DNA of 64,000 bases from Artemia franciscana (taxonomy: Eukaryota; Arthropoda; Branchiopoda; Anostraca; Artemiidae), in the NCBI RefSeq assembly GCF_032884065.1, contig NC_088863.1, positions 68,295,925-68,359,924 on the forward strand. The letters are read 5' to 3'. The notes beneath the pieces were generated by a model that saw only the letters and a program-made list of their open reading frames with translations, searched no databases and was not told the origin of the DNA. This document shows, in pieces, positions 49,996-61,614 of the stretch; within the stretch, counting starts at the first letter, position 1; each line of letters starts with the position of its first letter. A program made the translations under genes and the position numbers.

Positions 49996-51705
49996 CAAAC
50001 AGTTCGTGGTAACGAACTGTAGTAAGGAGCGACCCGGCTCAATAGTAACCAAAACTCTAAAAAATTGAATTTTGATATCAATAGCTACATCAAAAGAATC
50101 GCATTTTAATGCTGATTTTAAATATATAAGTTTCATCAAGTTTAGTCTTACCCATCAAAAGTTACGAGCCTGAGAATATATGTCTTATTTAGGAAAACAG
50201 GGGGAAACAGTAGGATCTTAGCGAAAATGACACCATCAGATTCAGCGTATCAGAGAACCCTACTGTAGAAGTTTCAAGCTCCTATCTACAAAAATGTGGA
50301 ATTTTGTATTTTTTGCCAGAAGACAAATCACGGGTGCGTGTTTTTTTTTTTTTTTTTCCAGGGGTCGTCTTATCGACCAAGTGGTCCTAGAATGTCGCAA
50401 GAGGGCTCATTCTAACGGAAATGAAAGGTTCTAGTGCCCTTTTTAAGGGACCAAACAAATTGGAGTGCATCTAGGCCCCCTCCCACGCTCATTTTTTTCT
50501 CAAAGTCAACGGATCAAAATTTTGAGATAGCCATTTTGTTCAGCATAGTCGAAAACCACAATAACTATGTCTTTGGGGATGACTTACTCCCCCACAATCC
50601 CTGGGGGAGGGGCTGCAAGTTACAAACTTTGACCAGTGTTTAAATATAGTAATGGTTATTGGGAAGTGTACAGACGTTTTCAGGGGGATTTTATTTTGTT
50701 TGGGGGTGGGGCTGAGGAGAGGGGGCTATGTTGGAGGATCTTTCCTTGAAGGAATCCGTCATGGGGGAAGAAAAATTCAATGAAAAGGGCGCAGGATTCT
50801 CTAGCATTACTATAAGAAAACAATGAAAAATAAACATGAAAACGTCTTTTCAAATGGAAGGAAGAAGTACCATTGAAACTTAAAACGAACAGAGATTATT
50901 ACGCATATGAGGGGTTCTAAAAATACTTCAGCATAAAGAGCGAGGTATTTAGGAGGAGATAAATACCTTGCTCTTTATGCTAAAGTATTTTTAGTAATTT
51001 CAACTATTTATTCTACGGCCTTTCTGATTCAGGGGTCATTCTTAAAGAATTGGGACAAAACTTACGATTTAGTGTAAAGAAGGAGGTATTAACGAGGATA
51101 CAAACCCCCTCATATACATAATAAAAATTAAAGAATATAAAAGTTTGTTACGTAAGTTATTTCTAAAGTTACCTATATTTTTTGCTAATAAAAAAATTCG
51201 TTAAAATTAATAGTTGCCTTTTTATGTAACCGAAAAATTGCATGGCAACTAGGCCTCCTTCCCCATCCCATATTTCTCAAAATCGAATGATCAAAACTAA
51301 GAGAAAGCCATTTAGCCAAAAAAGGAATTAAACTGCAAATTTCATTTGAATAGTTTACGTGTGGAGAGTCAAAATCAAACATGCATTAATTCAAAAACGT
51401 TCAGAAATTACATAAAAAAAACTAGTTTTTTTAACTGAAAGTAAGGAGCGACATTAAAACTTAAAACGAACAGAAATTACTCCGTAAATGAAATGGATTG
51501 TCCCCTCCGCAATCTCTCGCTCTTTACGCTAAAGTTTGACTCTTTGCCACAATTCTGCGTTTTAAAACAATTAAAAGCTTTAGCGTAAAGAGTGAGGGAT
51601 TGCGGAGGGGACAATCCATTTCATATACTGAGTAATTTCTGTTCGTTTTAAGTTTTAATGTCGCTCCTTACTTTCAGTTAAAAAAACTAGTTTTTTTTTA
51701 TGTAA
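49996..51705. repeat. CAGTTCGT-ended dispersed repeat, reverse orientation
   Basis: Begins CAAACAGTTCGTGGTAACGA (hairpin CAGTTCGT-GGTA-ACGAACTG) then GTAGTAAGGAGCGACCCGGC, and runs through the same paragraphs as 25133-28317 in reverse order and strand. It ends in a foldback unit (51408-51705). It lacks the tRNA-like and long inverted repeat sections. No protein-coding frame. Confidence 0.85.
51408..51705. repeat. foldback unit, near-perfect palindrome
   Basis: Arms of ~125-130 bp: TTACATAAAAAAAACTAG..GGAGCGACATTAAAACTTAA..GTCCCCTCCGCAATC against their reverse complement ending CTAGTTTTTTTTTATGTAA, around a ~40-bp centre. Same family as 25133-25435, with fewer arm mismatches. Confidence 0.9.
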
Positions 51706-52857
51706 TATCGTTACAAGACGAAAAATCATGCAAAGCGATTTTCAAAAATGCTAATTCTTAGGTCGATAAAGTTGATCCTCAGCTAACGAATAATATCAAA
51801 ATTATCGTCGTGTGTGTAAGAAATCAATAATATACAATAATAAAAAAAAGTACAGAGAGAACATTGGTCTTAATAACACGTTAGTTCTTGATTCTCAGCA
51901 CACGCATAAATTTAACGAAAACCCTGCAATAGTCGTATTTGGTTGCAAAACGCATTCATTTTTGGCAAAAATATCACTCATAATTCAAATCTTCTCGTGC
52001 AAAAATTAATAATTTTAATTATTTTTTGAATAAAAAATATAATTTTGGGCGACAAATAGAGGGTAAAAAAGGATAAAATAAAATAGAGGATAACGTTTGT
52101 TAAAATCGACTCGTGTCCCAATGGTACGAACTAACTGTCTGTTTTAATCACAGTTGACCGGCAAAGAAAGGCTTTCGAGTTTCTTATTAAATAATAAAAT
52201 GTGTTTCAATTGATAGGAGGGAACAACATTATAATCTTCAACGAATAGAAATTATTCCGTGTATGAGGGGGGGGGGGCTGCTCCTTTGTCATCTCTTGAT
52301 CGTTTTGCTGAAGTCTTTTAGTATTTTAAAAGTTCTTCTAATTCAAATGTGAAAAGTGAAGGGAACAAAAAGAAAACTAGCAGGCAAAGCTTCATGCTGC
52401 AACAGGTACAGCCATTGAATTACTGAAGTCGTTCTTAAAGAATTGGGAGAAAAGGTCAAACTTCAGCGTAAAAAGTGAGGGATGAGGAAGGGGCAGTCTC
52501 CCCCCCCCTCTCATCTACGGGATTATTTCTGTCTGTTTTAAGTTTTAACCATTTTCCTTAATTTCAATGGAAATATTTGTTCAATTAACTTCTGAAAGTT
52601 TTTCAAATTATGCCAGGAAATACCCCCCCCCCCCCCCCCTGTGATGACTTCACATAGAAAATTTCCCTCGAAGGATTTTTGTATATTTCCCAAATTAAAG
52701 ACTATACGTAAACAATAACACATTAAATTTGAGGTTTATTTTTTGTGGGAGTTGTACCCGTTGTCGGTGATATATGGTTTTCGTAGGATATAAGGTTTAA
52801 ACTCATTGGTCATTTTTGGCACAGAGCTGTAAAAACCTGCGAAAGTCAACCGTACCG
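51706..52857. other. diverged repeat remnants, no gene
   Basis: About 52215-52560 resembles a decayed foldback unit (GGAGGGAACAACATTATAAT, ATTATTCCGTGTATGAGG, then AGTTTTAACCATTTTCCTTA). C/G runs are at 52269-52278 and 52624-52639. A short repeat at 52089-52133 recurs at 54755-54800. Confidence 0.5.
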
Positions 52858-52858
52858 T

Positions 52859-52912
<54 letters not shown>
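52858..52912. repeat. (TA)n microsatellite
   Basis: About 50 bp of TA after CCGTCGCA. Confidence 0.95.
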
Positions 52913-52914
<2 letters not shown>

Positions 52915-53233
52915 CATGTTTATATATTTATATAAGATAAGGTTAAAGTTCTATTTTCTTTTGGAGACATTATTATATATCGATCACTTTTTTTTTTACT
53001 TTCAAACTCAGAAAGTTCTTACATAGAGAGTAGCTTTTAGGAAATGCCGTATAATGTAGGAATTTCTTTCTACAGAAAAGCACATGACATTTTTACAGGA
53101 AAACAATCAACCGAATGAGACCAACTAAACGTGGTGCGGTTAGTTAGTTGGTTAAACTAACCTTATATGCGGAATCTATCTCACACAGCGAATATTTGCG
53201 TGCGATAAAAGATGAAATTCGTGATATTTTACA

Positions 53234-53238
<5 letters not shown>

Positions 53239-53296
<58 letters not shown>

Positions 53297-53299
53297 ATA

Positions 53300-53334
<35 letters not shown>

Positions 53335-53335
53335 C
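53239..53335. repeat. (TA)n/(TG)n microsatellite
   Basis: TA repeats passing into ATGTGTGTGTGTGTGTGTGC. Confidence 0.95.
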
Positions 53336-53899
53336 AGCCTTTATGAGTAAGCGATTGTCAGCTACTAATAGCGTAGTCGTCCGAAATTTGGTTGAATTCA
53401 CTAGAAACACACCCCTCATAGCAAGGGGGGGGTAGCCACCTCCCCTGCCCAAAGAAAATCCTACGGCCGACATCATAGTAGATAACGTACAACTATGCAG
53501 CACTATGTTAGTTTTATAGGATAAATGATGTATAATAAAGGTTCGATTCTCTTTTTTCTTTTTTTTTATAGAGTGCATTTGCGGCTAGGCTGAATGATAT
53601 GCTGCAGTTTAATATGGCCTGTTAGACTTAGAGCAGGGCTCGGAATTAGTCCCTGAAGTCCGTATTTTGGCTTGAATCCCTGCCAAGTCCCTAATTGGAA
53701 GCATAGTATATTTGAAAACTGAAGCATGATGTATTTGACACCCTCTTTAGGCAATATAGCTCTTCCACAAATCCGATTGCACTGAGTTTTTGGTTTGCCA
53801 TTGCCGTTCGAAAAGAAACAACAAAACAAAGGAATTTTTCTTCGGCTAAAGTGTCTTTACTGTTGTAAACGTAGGCTGCTAATAACGGCATAAAATTGG
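53336..53899. other. no recognisable feature
   Basis: Open minus frames near 53144-53891 run through the microsatellite and have no motifs. Confidence 0.4.
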
Positions 53900-54745
53900 G
53901 CTATATGGTGGGTGGGATAGACGGGTCATATCATGCTACAATTTCAGTGAAGAGAGTAACATTAGCCTATAGGGAGGGTGGGATGGATTGGTCGCATCGT
54001 GGTACCTTTCATGGACAGAGAGGAACATTAGCCAATAGGGTGGGTGGGGTGGATTCGTCATAGCGTGGTACCGTTCAAGGACAAAGAGTAACATAAGCCT
54101 ATAGGGTGGGTGGGATGGATTGGTCACATCGCAGTACCATTCAAAGACAGAGTAACATTAGCCTATAGGTGGGATGGATTGGTCACGTCGTGGCACCGTT
54201 CAAGGATAGAGAGTAACATTAGCCTATGGGGTGGGTGGAATGGATTGGTCTTATCGCGGTATCGTTTAAGGATAGAGAGTAACATTAGCCTATGTGGTGG
54301 GTGGGATGGATCGGTCATATTGTGGGACCTTTTAAAGATAAAGAATAACATAGTCTATAGGTTGAGTAGGGTGGATTGGTCATATCGTGGTGCCATTCAA
54401 GGATAGAGAGTAACATTAGCCTATGGTGTGGGTGGGATGGATTGATCATATTGTGGGACCTTTCAAAGATACAGAATAACATTAGTCTATAGGTTGAGCG
54501 GGGTGGATTGGTCGTATCATGGTACCATTCAAGGATAGAGAGTAAAATTACCCTGTAGGTTGGGGGGGCGATTGATTGGTCATATCATGGTACCGTTCAA
54601 GGATAGAGAGTGATATTAGTCTATAAAGTGGATGTGATGGATTGGTCACATCGTGGTACCGTTCAAGGATAGAGAGTACATTAGCCTATAGGGTGGGGGG
54701 ATGGATCGGTCTTATCGTGATAACGTTCAAGGATAGAAATTGACA
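53900..54745. repeat. ~64-bp minisatellite, about 13 copies
   Basis: Unit: GGATAGAGAGTAACATTAGC + CTATAGGGTGGGTGGGATGG + ATTGGTCATATCGTGGTACC + GTTCAA. Unit starts are 60-70 bp apart with numerous substitutions and small indels. Repeats are contiguous without unique spacers. Confidence 0.93.
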
Positions 54746-55139
54746 TTAACTCGTGATAACGTTTGTTCAAATCGACTTAGTGTCCCAATGGTACAAACTA
54801 TGCATTCTTTCCCTCTAAAGGTTAGTTAATAAACTAATAACAGGTTGAGTGAGAAGAAGAGTACTTTGGGATCTGACGGCAAAAATCTTGTACTCAGTGT
54901 TTTTACTTGCTGTGTTTTGACCTACTTGTCTTTTAAGTCTTCCAAGTGTATTTAGGAAAGACAATAAGCAACTGGAAATTTTTTTGCTCCCGGTGAAATA
55001 AAAAAATTTCGAGTGGCAAAAAGATAAGCGAATGGTGCATAATTAAGTTTTCCTTTTACTGCAAAATATGTTTGAAAAGGCTTCTCGAAGCTCTTAGGTG
55101 CTAGATCCCAGGGAAAGGAAAAGAGCTCAGACCTAGATC
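54746..55139. other. short unique stretch
   Basis: Includes the second copy of the 45-bp repeat (54755-54800). Otherwise nothing recognised. Confidence 0.4.
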
Positions 55140-56049
55140 CCAGGGAAAGGAAAGAAGTCCATCAGATATAGCTGTGTTTGCTCGAGACATACCAGTAGGA
55201 GTAAGTTTCGACGATGTTAACAGTGAGCGGATATTGCTGCAAGTCGAAAACTCAGTAGAACCAACGCCATCATGCGTTGGCCACTATTGGCAGCAAATCT
55301 TCTCTATGACATGCTTTTGGCGAACGAAAGCATACGCTTTTGTCGAAGCTTATAAGAGCTACGTTGACATTATAGCACATCTGTGCTGATGGAGAGATTG
55401 GTTTTCAGCTCAGATAAATACTTCTTCCATTGGACAGAGCTTCCATATCAGAAAGAATCTTGAATACAAAGCTTTGTGTCATTAACGAATTGAATATACT
55501 TGGAAGCAAAACCCGAAAGGTTTTCTATTCCCAAAGAAGTGTCGACTTTGGCTGAGATTGGCATTGCCAAAATACCAAGACCGTTTGGAGAGTAAGGCAA
55601 AAGACCAAGCTGCTCAACGAAGCGTCTAAGAGGAAGAAAGGGAGCTGTACTTAGTTAACATCTCTAGCAAAAATAGGAGCTAAACAGACTTGAGGGGGCT
55701 TTGCAAGAAAAGGGGGCCACTGAAAAAGAAAATTGTTCAATTGTTGAAGCTCTCTTGAAAGAGGCCACCGATCGCTTACAAAGAATGGTGGCCTCAAAGG
55801 ATTCTACGTACATCGCCTTGGTCAATTCTCTACTAGAGAATGCCAAGGAAAAGCGAGAAGACGAAAAATCGTAACAGTTGAAAGAGAGTGGGCTGAAAAG
55901 GACATACAACAGAAAAAGTTGTCGAAGAAGTGAACGGGTTAGCTTGTAAGATGAAGTTTTATGGATTATTTTTACTTGTGTCGAATCTTGAAGCTATTTT
56001 TCTTTTTTGTTTTAAATAAACTCTAACAAATAATTTGAAGAAAAAAAAA
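55140..56049 (+). pseudogene. possible processed pseudogene of an unknown coiled-coil protein
   Basis: GC-richer than its surroundings and long without splice-like breaks. It ends with AATAAA at 56015-56020 and a 9-A run about 20 bp later, as in a retrocopied mRNA. Plus frames give ERSPSDIAVFARDIPVGVSF..DDVNSERILLQVENSVEPTPSC (55150-55389, then TGA), later YQDRLESKAKDQAAQRSV, then LEGALQEKGATEKENCSIVE, ALLKEATDRLQRMVASKDST and YIALVNSLLENAKEKRED. The last part looks like a coiled coil. Several stops and frameshifts separate the blocks. The parent gene is not recognised; coding ancestry is inferred from composition and the poly-A signal. Confidence 0.45.
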
Positions 56050-56518
56050 TACAAAGACAACTGACCTGTCTCCAGGGAAAATGAGTTCCTTCCGAGGCTC
56101 ATGAATATGAGGATTCGTTAGGTGACTTGGCTACCGTTTCTGATTCATAAGCAAAGGAATGTCTTAACCTTGAATGGCAATCAAAATCCTTTCGAACTTT
56201 ATTCCTTATTTGTCCTTTTTTTCACCGCTTAAAGTCCCTTGACAGGTCGTCAAGTCCCTTTTCTTATGAGCAGGAATATTTCTGAGTCCTGATTTAGAGG
56301 CTAAATATATACCCTATATAGTTCTCAGAATTTTTACTCAACAGCATTTCGCCCTGTTCGGGCCAAGATGATATGGCCAGATCCATAATCTGAAACTTAC
56401 CTTTGATCTTTTACGAACTAAATTGGTGCTAGGACTATAACTGTATCATCTTTTATTTACATATGGCTATGGACTATGAATGGTCACGTGCGTAATGAAT
56501 CCTTGAAAACTTAGATTT
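56050..56518. other. no recognisable feature
   Basis: No gene or repeat signal recognised. Confidence 0.4.
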
Positions 56519-56905
56519 TTTTTTTTTTTAGTTCCTTGGTATAAAGTGCTCCTATATGTTGAATATCGTTGTAGTTTTCTTCGAGATCCCATCTTTTTTC
56601 TTCAGGGGATCGGTTGGGGTTTGTGTGTTTGTGTGTGTGTGTCTGTGTGTGTGTGTGTGTGTGTCTGTGTGTGTGTGTAATGTTCCCGGTTACAAAAATC
56701 CTGCAAGTTTTCATATGCAACCTTCGAAAAATATTTTGATATGCAATTTTAAAATTAGTGAGGTTTAAATATTTGAAATCAGCATAAATGGTAGATTTGC
56801 TGTTGCATATATTGTATTTTGAGTCTTTATTTCTTAGAGTTTCGGTTTCAATCAACAATATCTGCCCCTTACTTATAGTTTATTACTACAAACTTTCTGA
56901 TCTAA
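56519..56905. repeat. strongly diverged copy of the CAGTTCGT-ended repeat, with (GT)n
   Basis: TTTAAATATTTGAAATCAGC, AGAGTTTCGGTTTCAATCAA and TATAGTTTATTACTACAAACT follow the order of 28180-28317 in decayed form. A (GT)n tract interrupted by C lies at 56618-56678. Confidence 0.55.
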
Positions 56906-57497
56906 AGCTCCCTGAAATTTGAGGGAGGATACAACTCACTCGTCAATCCCTTGTTTCTTAAAATTGAATACTGTATTCATAAAAAAGTGTTTCAAGAAAG
57001 ATGGTCATCCCAAAAAAAGTACACACCTCCAACAACATATTAGAAGAAGAGGGAGGAGGGCTAAATGTCAAAATGATTTAAAGGGTTGCACCAACCCACT
57101 GGTTATCTACTTTGACGTAACAGTTACGCGACTTTATGATTACTGATTTACCGCCATCTTCGGTGTATAAATGTTGGGAGAAATTACACAACGTGTATTC
57201 AATTCAGCATTGCTATCACTGATGAAGTGTAGTTGCAAAAATTTGTGATGCTCACCTGATAATCATAGAAGGGAGTCTGCTCTATGATAAATTTGCCCTT
57301 TTACTTTGAAAGTACGCATAAAATGACCTTGATCTTCGATTTGGGCTTTCTTTTTTTTATTACTTATTTTGTCTTTTTTCCTTTTTATTGTTAGATTTTA
57401 TTTAGTTTTTTGTCTTTTTTTTCTTTTTTTTTTAGTTTTTTTTGGTTAGTTTTGTTTTGTACAGACAGACAGTATATTTTTATGTCTATAGAGAAGA

Positions 57498-57499
<2 letters not shown>
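56906..57499. other. no recognisable feature; T-rich near 57340-57450
   Basis: No coding signal. Poly-T rich before the TA array. Confidence 0.4.

Positions 57500-57544
<45 letters not shown>
57500..57544. repeat. (TA)n microsatellite at LINE 3' end
   Basis: 45 bp of TA adjoining the (TAC/TAG)n tail of the LINE. Confidence 0.95.
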
Positions 57545-57545
<1 letters not shown>

Positions 57546-57562
57546 TACTACTACTACTACTA
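57545..57562 (-). repeat. LINE 3' tail (TAG)n containing the stop codon
   Basis: Minus strand: AGT TAT TAG TAG TAG TAG... The first TAG (57560-57562) is the stop of the reverse transcriptase gene and the tail follows at once, leaving no 3' UTR. Confidence 0.85.
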
Positions 57563-60484
57563 ATAACTCACTGCAGCACCAAGCCGCCTGAGGCCAACAC
57601 AGCTACGCACGCTCCTCCTCCAACCTAATCTATTTAAAGCCTCCCTCTTTACACCCTCCCAGGAAGTTCCCATTTCCTTTAAATCCTTATTTATGACATC
57701 CTCCCAACCCAGACAAGGACGACCTGCTTTCCGTGTAGCCCCAGACGGTTGGCCAAAAAGGACAATCTTCGGTAATCTGTCATCCTTCATCCGTAGAACG
57801 TGGCCTAGCCATCTCAACCTTTCTTTCATTATAGCCCCAGAAAGCGGGATTGAACCACACTTTTCGTACAACCTACTGTTTGAAATACGGTCAGTCAGCC
57901 GGGTACCCAGAACAATCCGTAGGCAATTTCTCTGGAAAACATCTAGTAAATTTTCATCTGCTTTTCGGAGTGTCCATGCTTCAGAGCCATATTTGACCAC
58001 TGTCATCACTGTAGCTTCCAATATTCTAATCTTGGTTTGTAGGCTTATCTTTCTATTCTTCCAAACTTTTTTTAACTGTGAAAAAACACCCTGAGCTTTA
58101 GCTATTCTACTTTTAACATCTTCACTGCTCCCACCATCTTTACTAATAATACTACCAAGGTAACTGAAGCTCCCAACCTGATCAATCTTTTCGTTACCTA
58201 AGGTCACCTGTTCATCTTCACTTATTCCTAACCTTAGTGACTTAGTCTTCTTAACATTAATTTTCAAGCCTATTTTAGCACCCTGAACTCGTAAAACCTC
58301 TAAAAATTCATTCATTTTGCTCACACTTTCATCTAATATGCTTAAATCATCAGCATAATCTAAGTCCAGGAGCGTTCTTCCTCCCCATTTGATTCCATGG
58401 TCTCCAATTGCCTTTCCTGTGCTCCTTAAGACGAAGTCCATCAAAATGATCCATATAAAGGGGGATAGAACACAACCCTGCTTAACTCCTGATTTAATAC
58501 AAAACCAGTTGCTAACCTCATTTCCTACCTTAACCGCAGCAGTATTATTCTCGTACATAGCGCAAATCACTTTAATGTATCTTTCTGGTATACCATATAA
58601 CGATAAGACCTTAGTTAACGCTGTTCTATCAACAGAATCGAAAGCTTGCTCATAATCGATAAAACTAAGGACCAAAGGTGTTTGACAACGAAGGGACTTC
58701 TCAATTATTAACCTAAGAGTGAAAACATGGTCGACACATCCTCTTCCTTTTCTAAAACCGCATTGTTCTTCCCTTAAAACTTTGTCTACCGCATGTCTCA
58801 GTCTAAAAAGTATCATATTACTCAGTAATTTGCTACCTACAGAGACCAGACTAATGCCTCGATAATTCCGACATTCACTCTTGTCACCTTTCTTATACAG
58901 TGGTTTAATTAAGGTTTTCCTAAAATCATTGGGTACTTCCCCTTTTTCAAAAATCATGTTCATAATCTTCAGTAGCTTATTCCTAACCTCAGAGCCACCA
59001 TATTTAAGGAACTCATTAATCATACTATCAGCACCTGGGGCCTTATTATTTTTTAATCCTTCTAGTACTGTCGCTAATTCTTCCTCACTAAACAAATCTT
59101 CCTTCACATCCAAGGTATCACAAACTTTTTCATTTTCATCTATATCTTTTCCTGCAACTGTATCTTGGTTTAGCACATTTTCAAAATGTTCCACCCATCT
59201 TTCTTTAACTTTTTCCTTATCACTAATTGTGACCCCATTTCTATCTTTAACTGGGACTAGTCCGGATCGGCTACTCCCTTTCAATTTATTAACATGCCAG
59301 TATAATATTTTACTATTATGCCGTCTAGCCGCATCTTCCAGATCCTCAGCAATTTTATCCATCGCCTCCATTTCACATCTCCTTAGTTCATATTTTAATG
59401 CTTTCTCCACTTTCTTTACATTCCTTTTGTTTTCATACGACCTATCGCTCAGATAATTCTTATACAAACCCCTTCTACTCTCTATTAAACCTAAAGCTTT
59501 TTCACTAATATTCCTAGTTGCTGTCTTAGCACTCTTCCCTAGGACACCATCAGCAACTTCACAAATTGTTTTTCTGAAATTATTCCATCCATCTTCCACA
59601 TTGTCAAATTTTAAACCCTCAAGTTTAGTACTCAACTGTTCCTGGAATTTTTTTCTCAAATTTTCATCCTGAAGTCTACCAACATCATAACTTTCCGGGA
59701 GGGAGTTACTCTTCCGAAATTTCAGCTTTAAATTAACCTTAGACACTACTAGATGGTGATCTTTACTTTTAACATCAATAACGGCACTCCTATACACCCT
59801 AGTATCTTGTATTGATCCTGCTAGTCTTCTGTTTACAATAACATAATCAATAAGGTTTGCTGTCTTACCATCACGTGAATACCATGTCAACTTATGGGCC
59901 ATTTTGTGACCAAACACCGTATTGGTTATAACTAGGTTGTTATACCTACAAAATTGCAAAAGCCTATAGCCATTACTGTTTTCTTTTCCTACACCAAAAT
60001 TACCTAGGCTAGGATACCATCTATCCCTATTTCTACCAACCTGGGCATTAAAATCTCCTAGCAAAAACACCATATTTCTACCTGGTACCCTGTCTATTTG
60101 CTCCTGTAACTGTAAGTAAAATTCGTCTGAGTCACTAGTATCTCCATCAGTTGGTTCAATGGGGGCATATACTACTATAACTGATACCCTAAACTTTTTA
60201 GTCATAAAATGAGCAATTAGTATTCTATTATTAATACCTTCCCAGCCTAAACAAGACTTAGCAGCTTCCTTATTCATCATGAGCCCTACTCCCTGTCTAT
60301 GTACCCCATCCTTCCTTCCTGAGTAAACAAATTCTATGTCACCTAATTTCATGCTTCCTACCCCTGGGATATGAGTTTCTGAAACTCCTAATAAATCCAG
60401 TTCAAACCGTCTGAATTCGTCAGTCAAAATGTCGATGCGATAGTCATTTTTTAACGTCGTAACATTCCAAGTTCCAATTTTCAT
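57560..60484 (-). CDS. RTE-like LINE endonuclease-reverse transcriptase, intact
   Basis: A single 974-residue frame with no stop, encoding the copy machinery of a non-LTR retrotransposon: an APE-type endonuclease that nicks target DNA and a reverse transcriptase that primes from the nick. Endonuclease motifs: GTWNV at 4-8, VSETHI 34-39, YAPI 106-109, LLGDFNAQVG 141-150, LIDYVIV 211-217, KDHHLVV 241-247. RT motifs: FRKTLIKPLYKKGD 521-534, NYRGISL 540-546, GFRKGRG 576-582, FIDYEQAFDSVDR 608-620 (first catalytic Asp 610), GVKQGCVLSP 666-675, DYADD 709-713 (catalytic Asp pair). A C-terminal region with WLGHVLRM and GRPCLGWEDV closes it. The start MKIGTWN is where the family normally begins. The gene is followed directly by the (TAG)n tail and preceded by ~100 bp of possible 5' UTR; (TA)n flanks both sides. 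With every catalytic residue present it may be active. RTE-like assignment is by overall layout. Confidence 0.95.
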   Translation of the reverse strand: MKIGTWNVTTLKNDYRIDILTDEFRRFELDLLGVSETHIPGVGSMKLGDIEFVYSGRKDGVHRQGVGLMMNKEAAKSCLGWEGINNRILIAHFMTKKFRVSVIVVYAPIEPTDGDTSDSDEFYLQLQEQIDRVPGRNMVFLLGDFNAQVGRNRDRWYPSLGNFGVGKENSNGYRLLQFCRYNNLVITNTVFGHKMAHKLTWYSRDGKTANLIDYVIVNRRLAGSIQDTRVYRSAVIDVKSKDHHLVVSKVNLKLKFRKSNSLPESYDVGRLQDENLRKKFQEQLSTKLEGLKFDNVEDGWNNFRKTICEVADGVLGKSAKTATRNISEKALGLIESRRGLYKNYLSDRSYENKRNVKKVEKALKYELRRCEMEAMDKIAEDLEDAARRHNSKILYWHVNKLKGSSRSGLVPVKDRNGVTISDKEKVKERWVEHFENVLNQDTVAGKDIDENEKVCDTLDVKEDLFSEEELATVLEGLKNNKAPGADSMINEFLKYGGSEVRNKLLKIMNMIFEKGEVPNDFRKTLIKPLYKKGDKSECRNYRGISLVSVGSKLLSNMILFRLRHAVDKVLREEQCGFRKGRGCVDHVFTLRLIIEKSLRCQTPLVLSFIDYEQAFDSVDRTALTKVLSLYGIPERYIKVICAMYENNTAAVKVGNEVSNWFCIKSGVKQGCVLSPFIWIILMDFVLRSTGKAIGDHGIKWGGRTLLDLDYADDLSILDESVSKMNEFLEVLRVQGAKIGLKINVKKTKSLRLGISEDEQVTLGNEKIDQVGSFSYLGSIISKDGGSSEDVKSRIAKAQGVFSQLKKVWKNRKISLQTKIRILEATVMTVVKYGSEAWTLRKADENLLDVFQRNCLRIVLGTRLTDRISNSRLYEKCGSIPLSGAIMKERLRWLGHVLRMKDDRLPKIVLFGQPSGATRKAGRPCLGWEDVINKDLKEMGTSWEGVKREALNRLGWRRSVRSCVGLRRLGAAVSY

Positions 60485-61387
<903 letters not shown>

Positions 61388-61614
61388 ATGCATGCTTCTC
61401 TCAAAAAGCAAGACAGTCCATATTTTGTTAATAGCACCCGCACATTGGGTGCTATTATATTGGGTGCAGATATGCATGCTTCTCTCATAAAGCAAGACAG
61501 TCCATATTTTGTTAATAGCACCCACACATTGGGTGCTATTATATTGGGTGCAGATATGCATGCTTCTCTCAAAAAGCAAGACAGTCCATATTTTGCTAAT
61601 AGCACCCACACATT
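61388..61614. repeat. 84-bp tandem repeat, 2.7 units, with internal hairpin
   Basis: CATGCTTCTCTCA(A/T)AAAGCA starts at 61391, 61475 and 61559 (period 84). Each unit has AATAGCACCC-(A/G)CACATT-GGGTGCTATT, a 10-bp stem hairpin; the third unit is cut in the loop. The period is a multiple of three, which keeps frames open on both strands; that is a by-product, not evidence of a gene. Confidence 0.92.

Noticed and set aside
53900..54745. CRISPR-like array
   Set aside because: Units are contiguous, have no unique spacers, and the DNA is eukaryotic; it is a minisatellite.
52089..54800. LTR retrotransposon bounded by the 45-bp direct repeats
   Set aside because: Repeats are too short, lack TG..CA ends, and no gag, pol or primer-binding site lies between.
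55664..55909. 81-codon minus frame
   Set aside because: Antisense of the coiled-coil-like plus frame, which fits the poly-A signal orientation.
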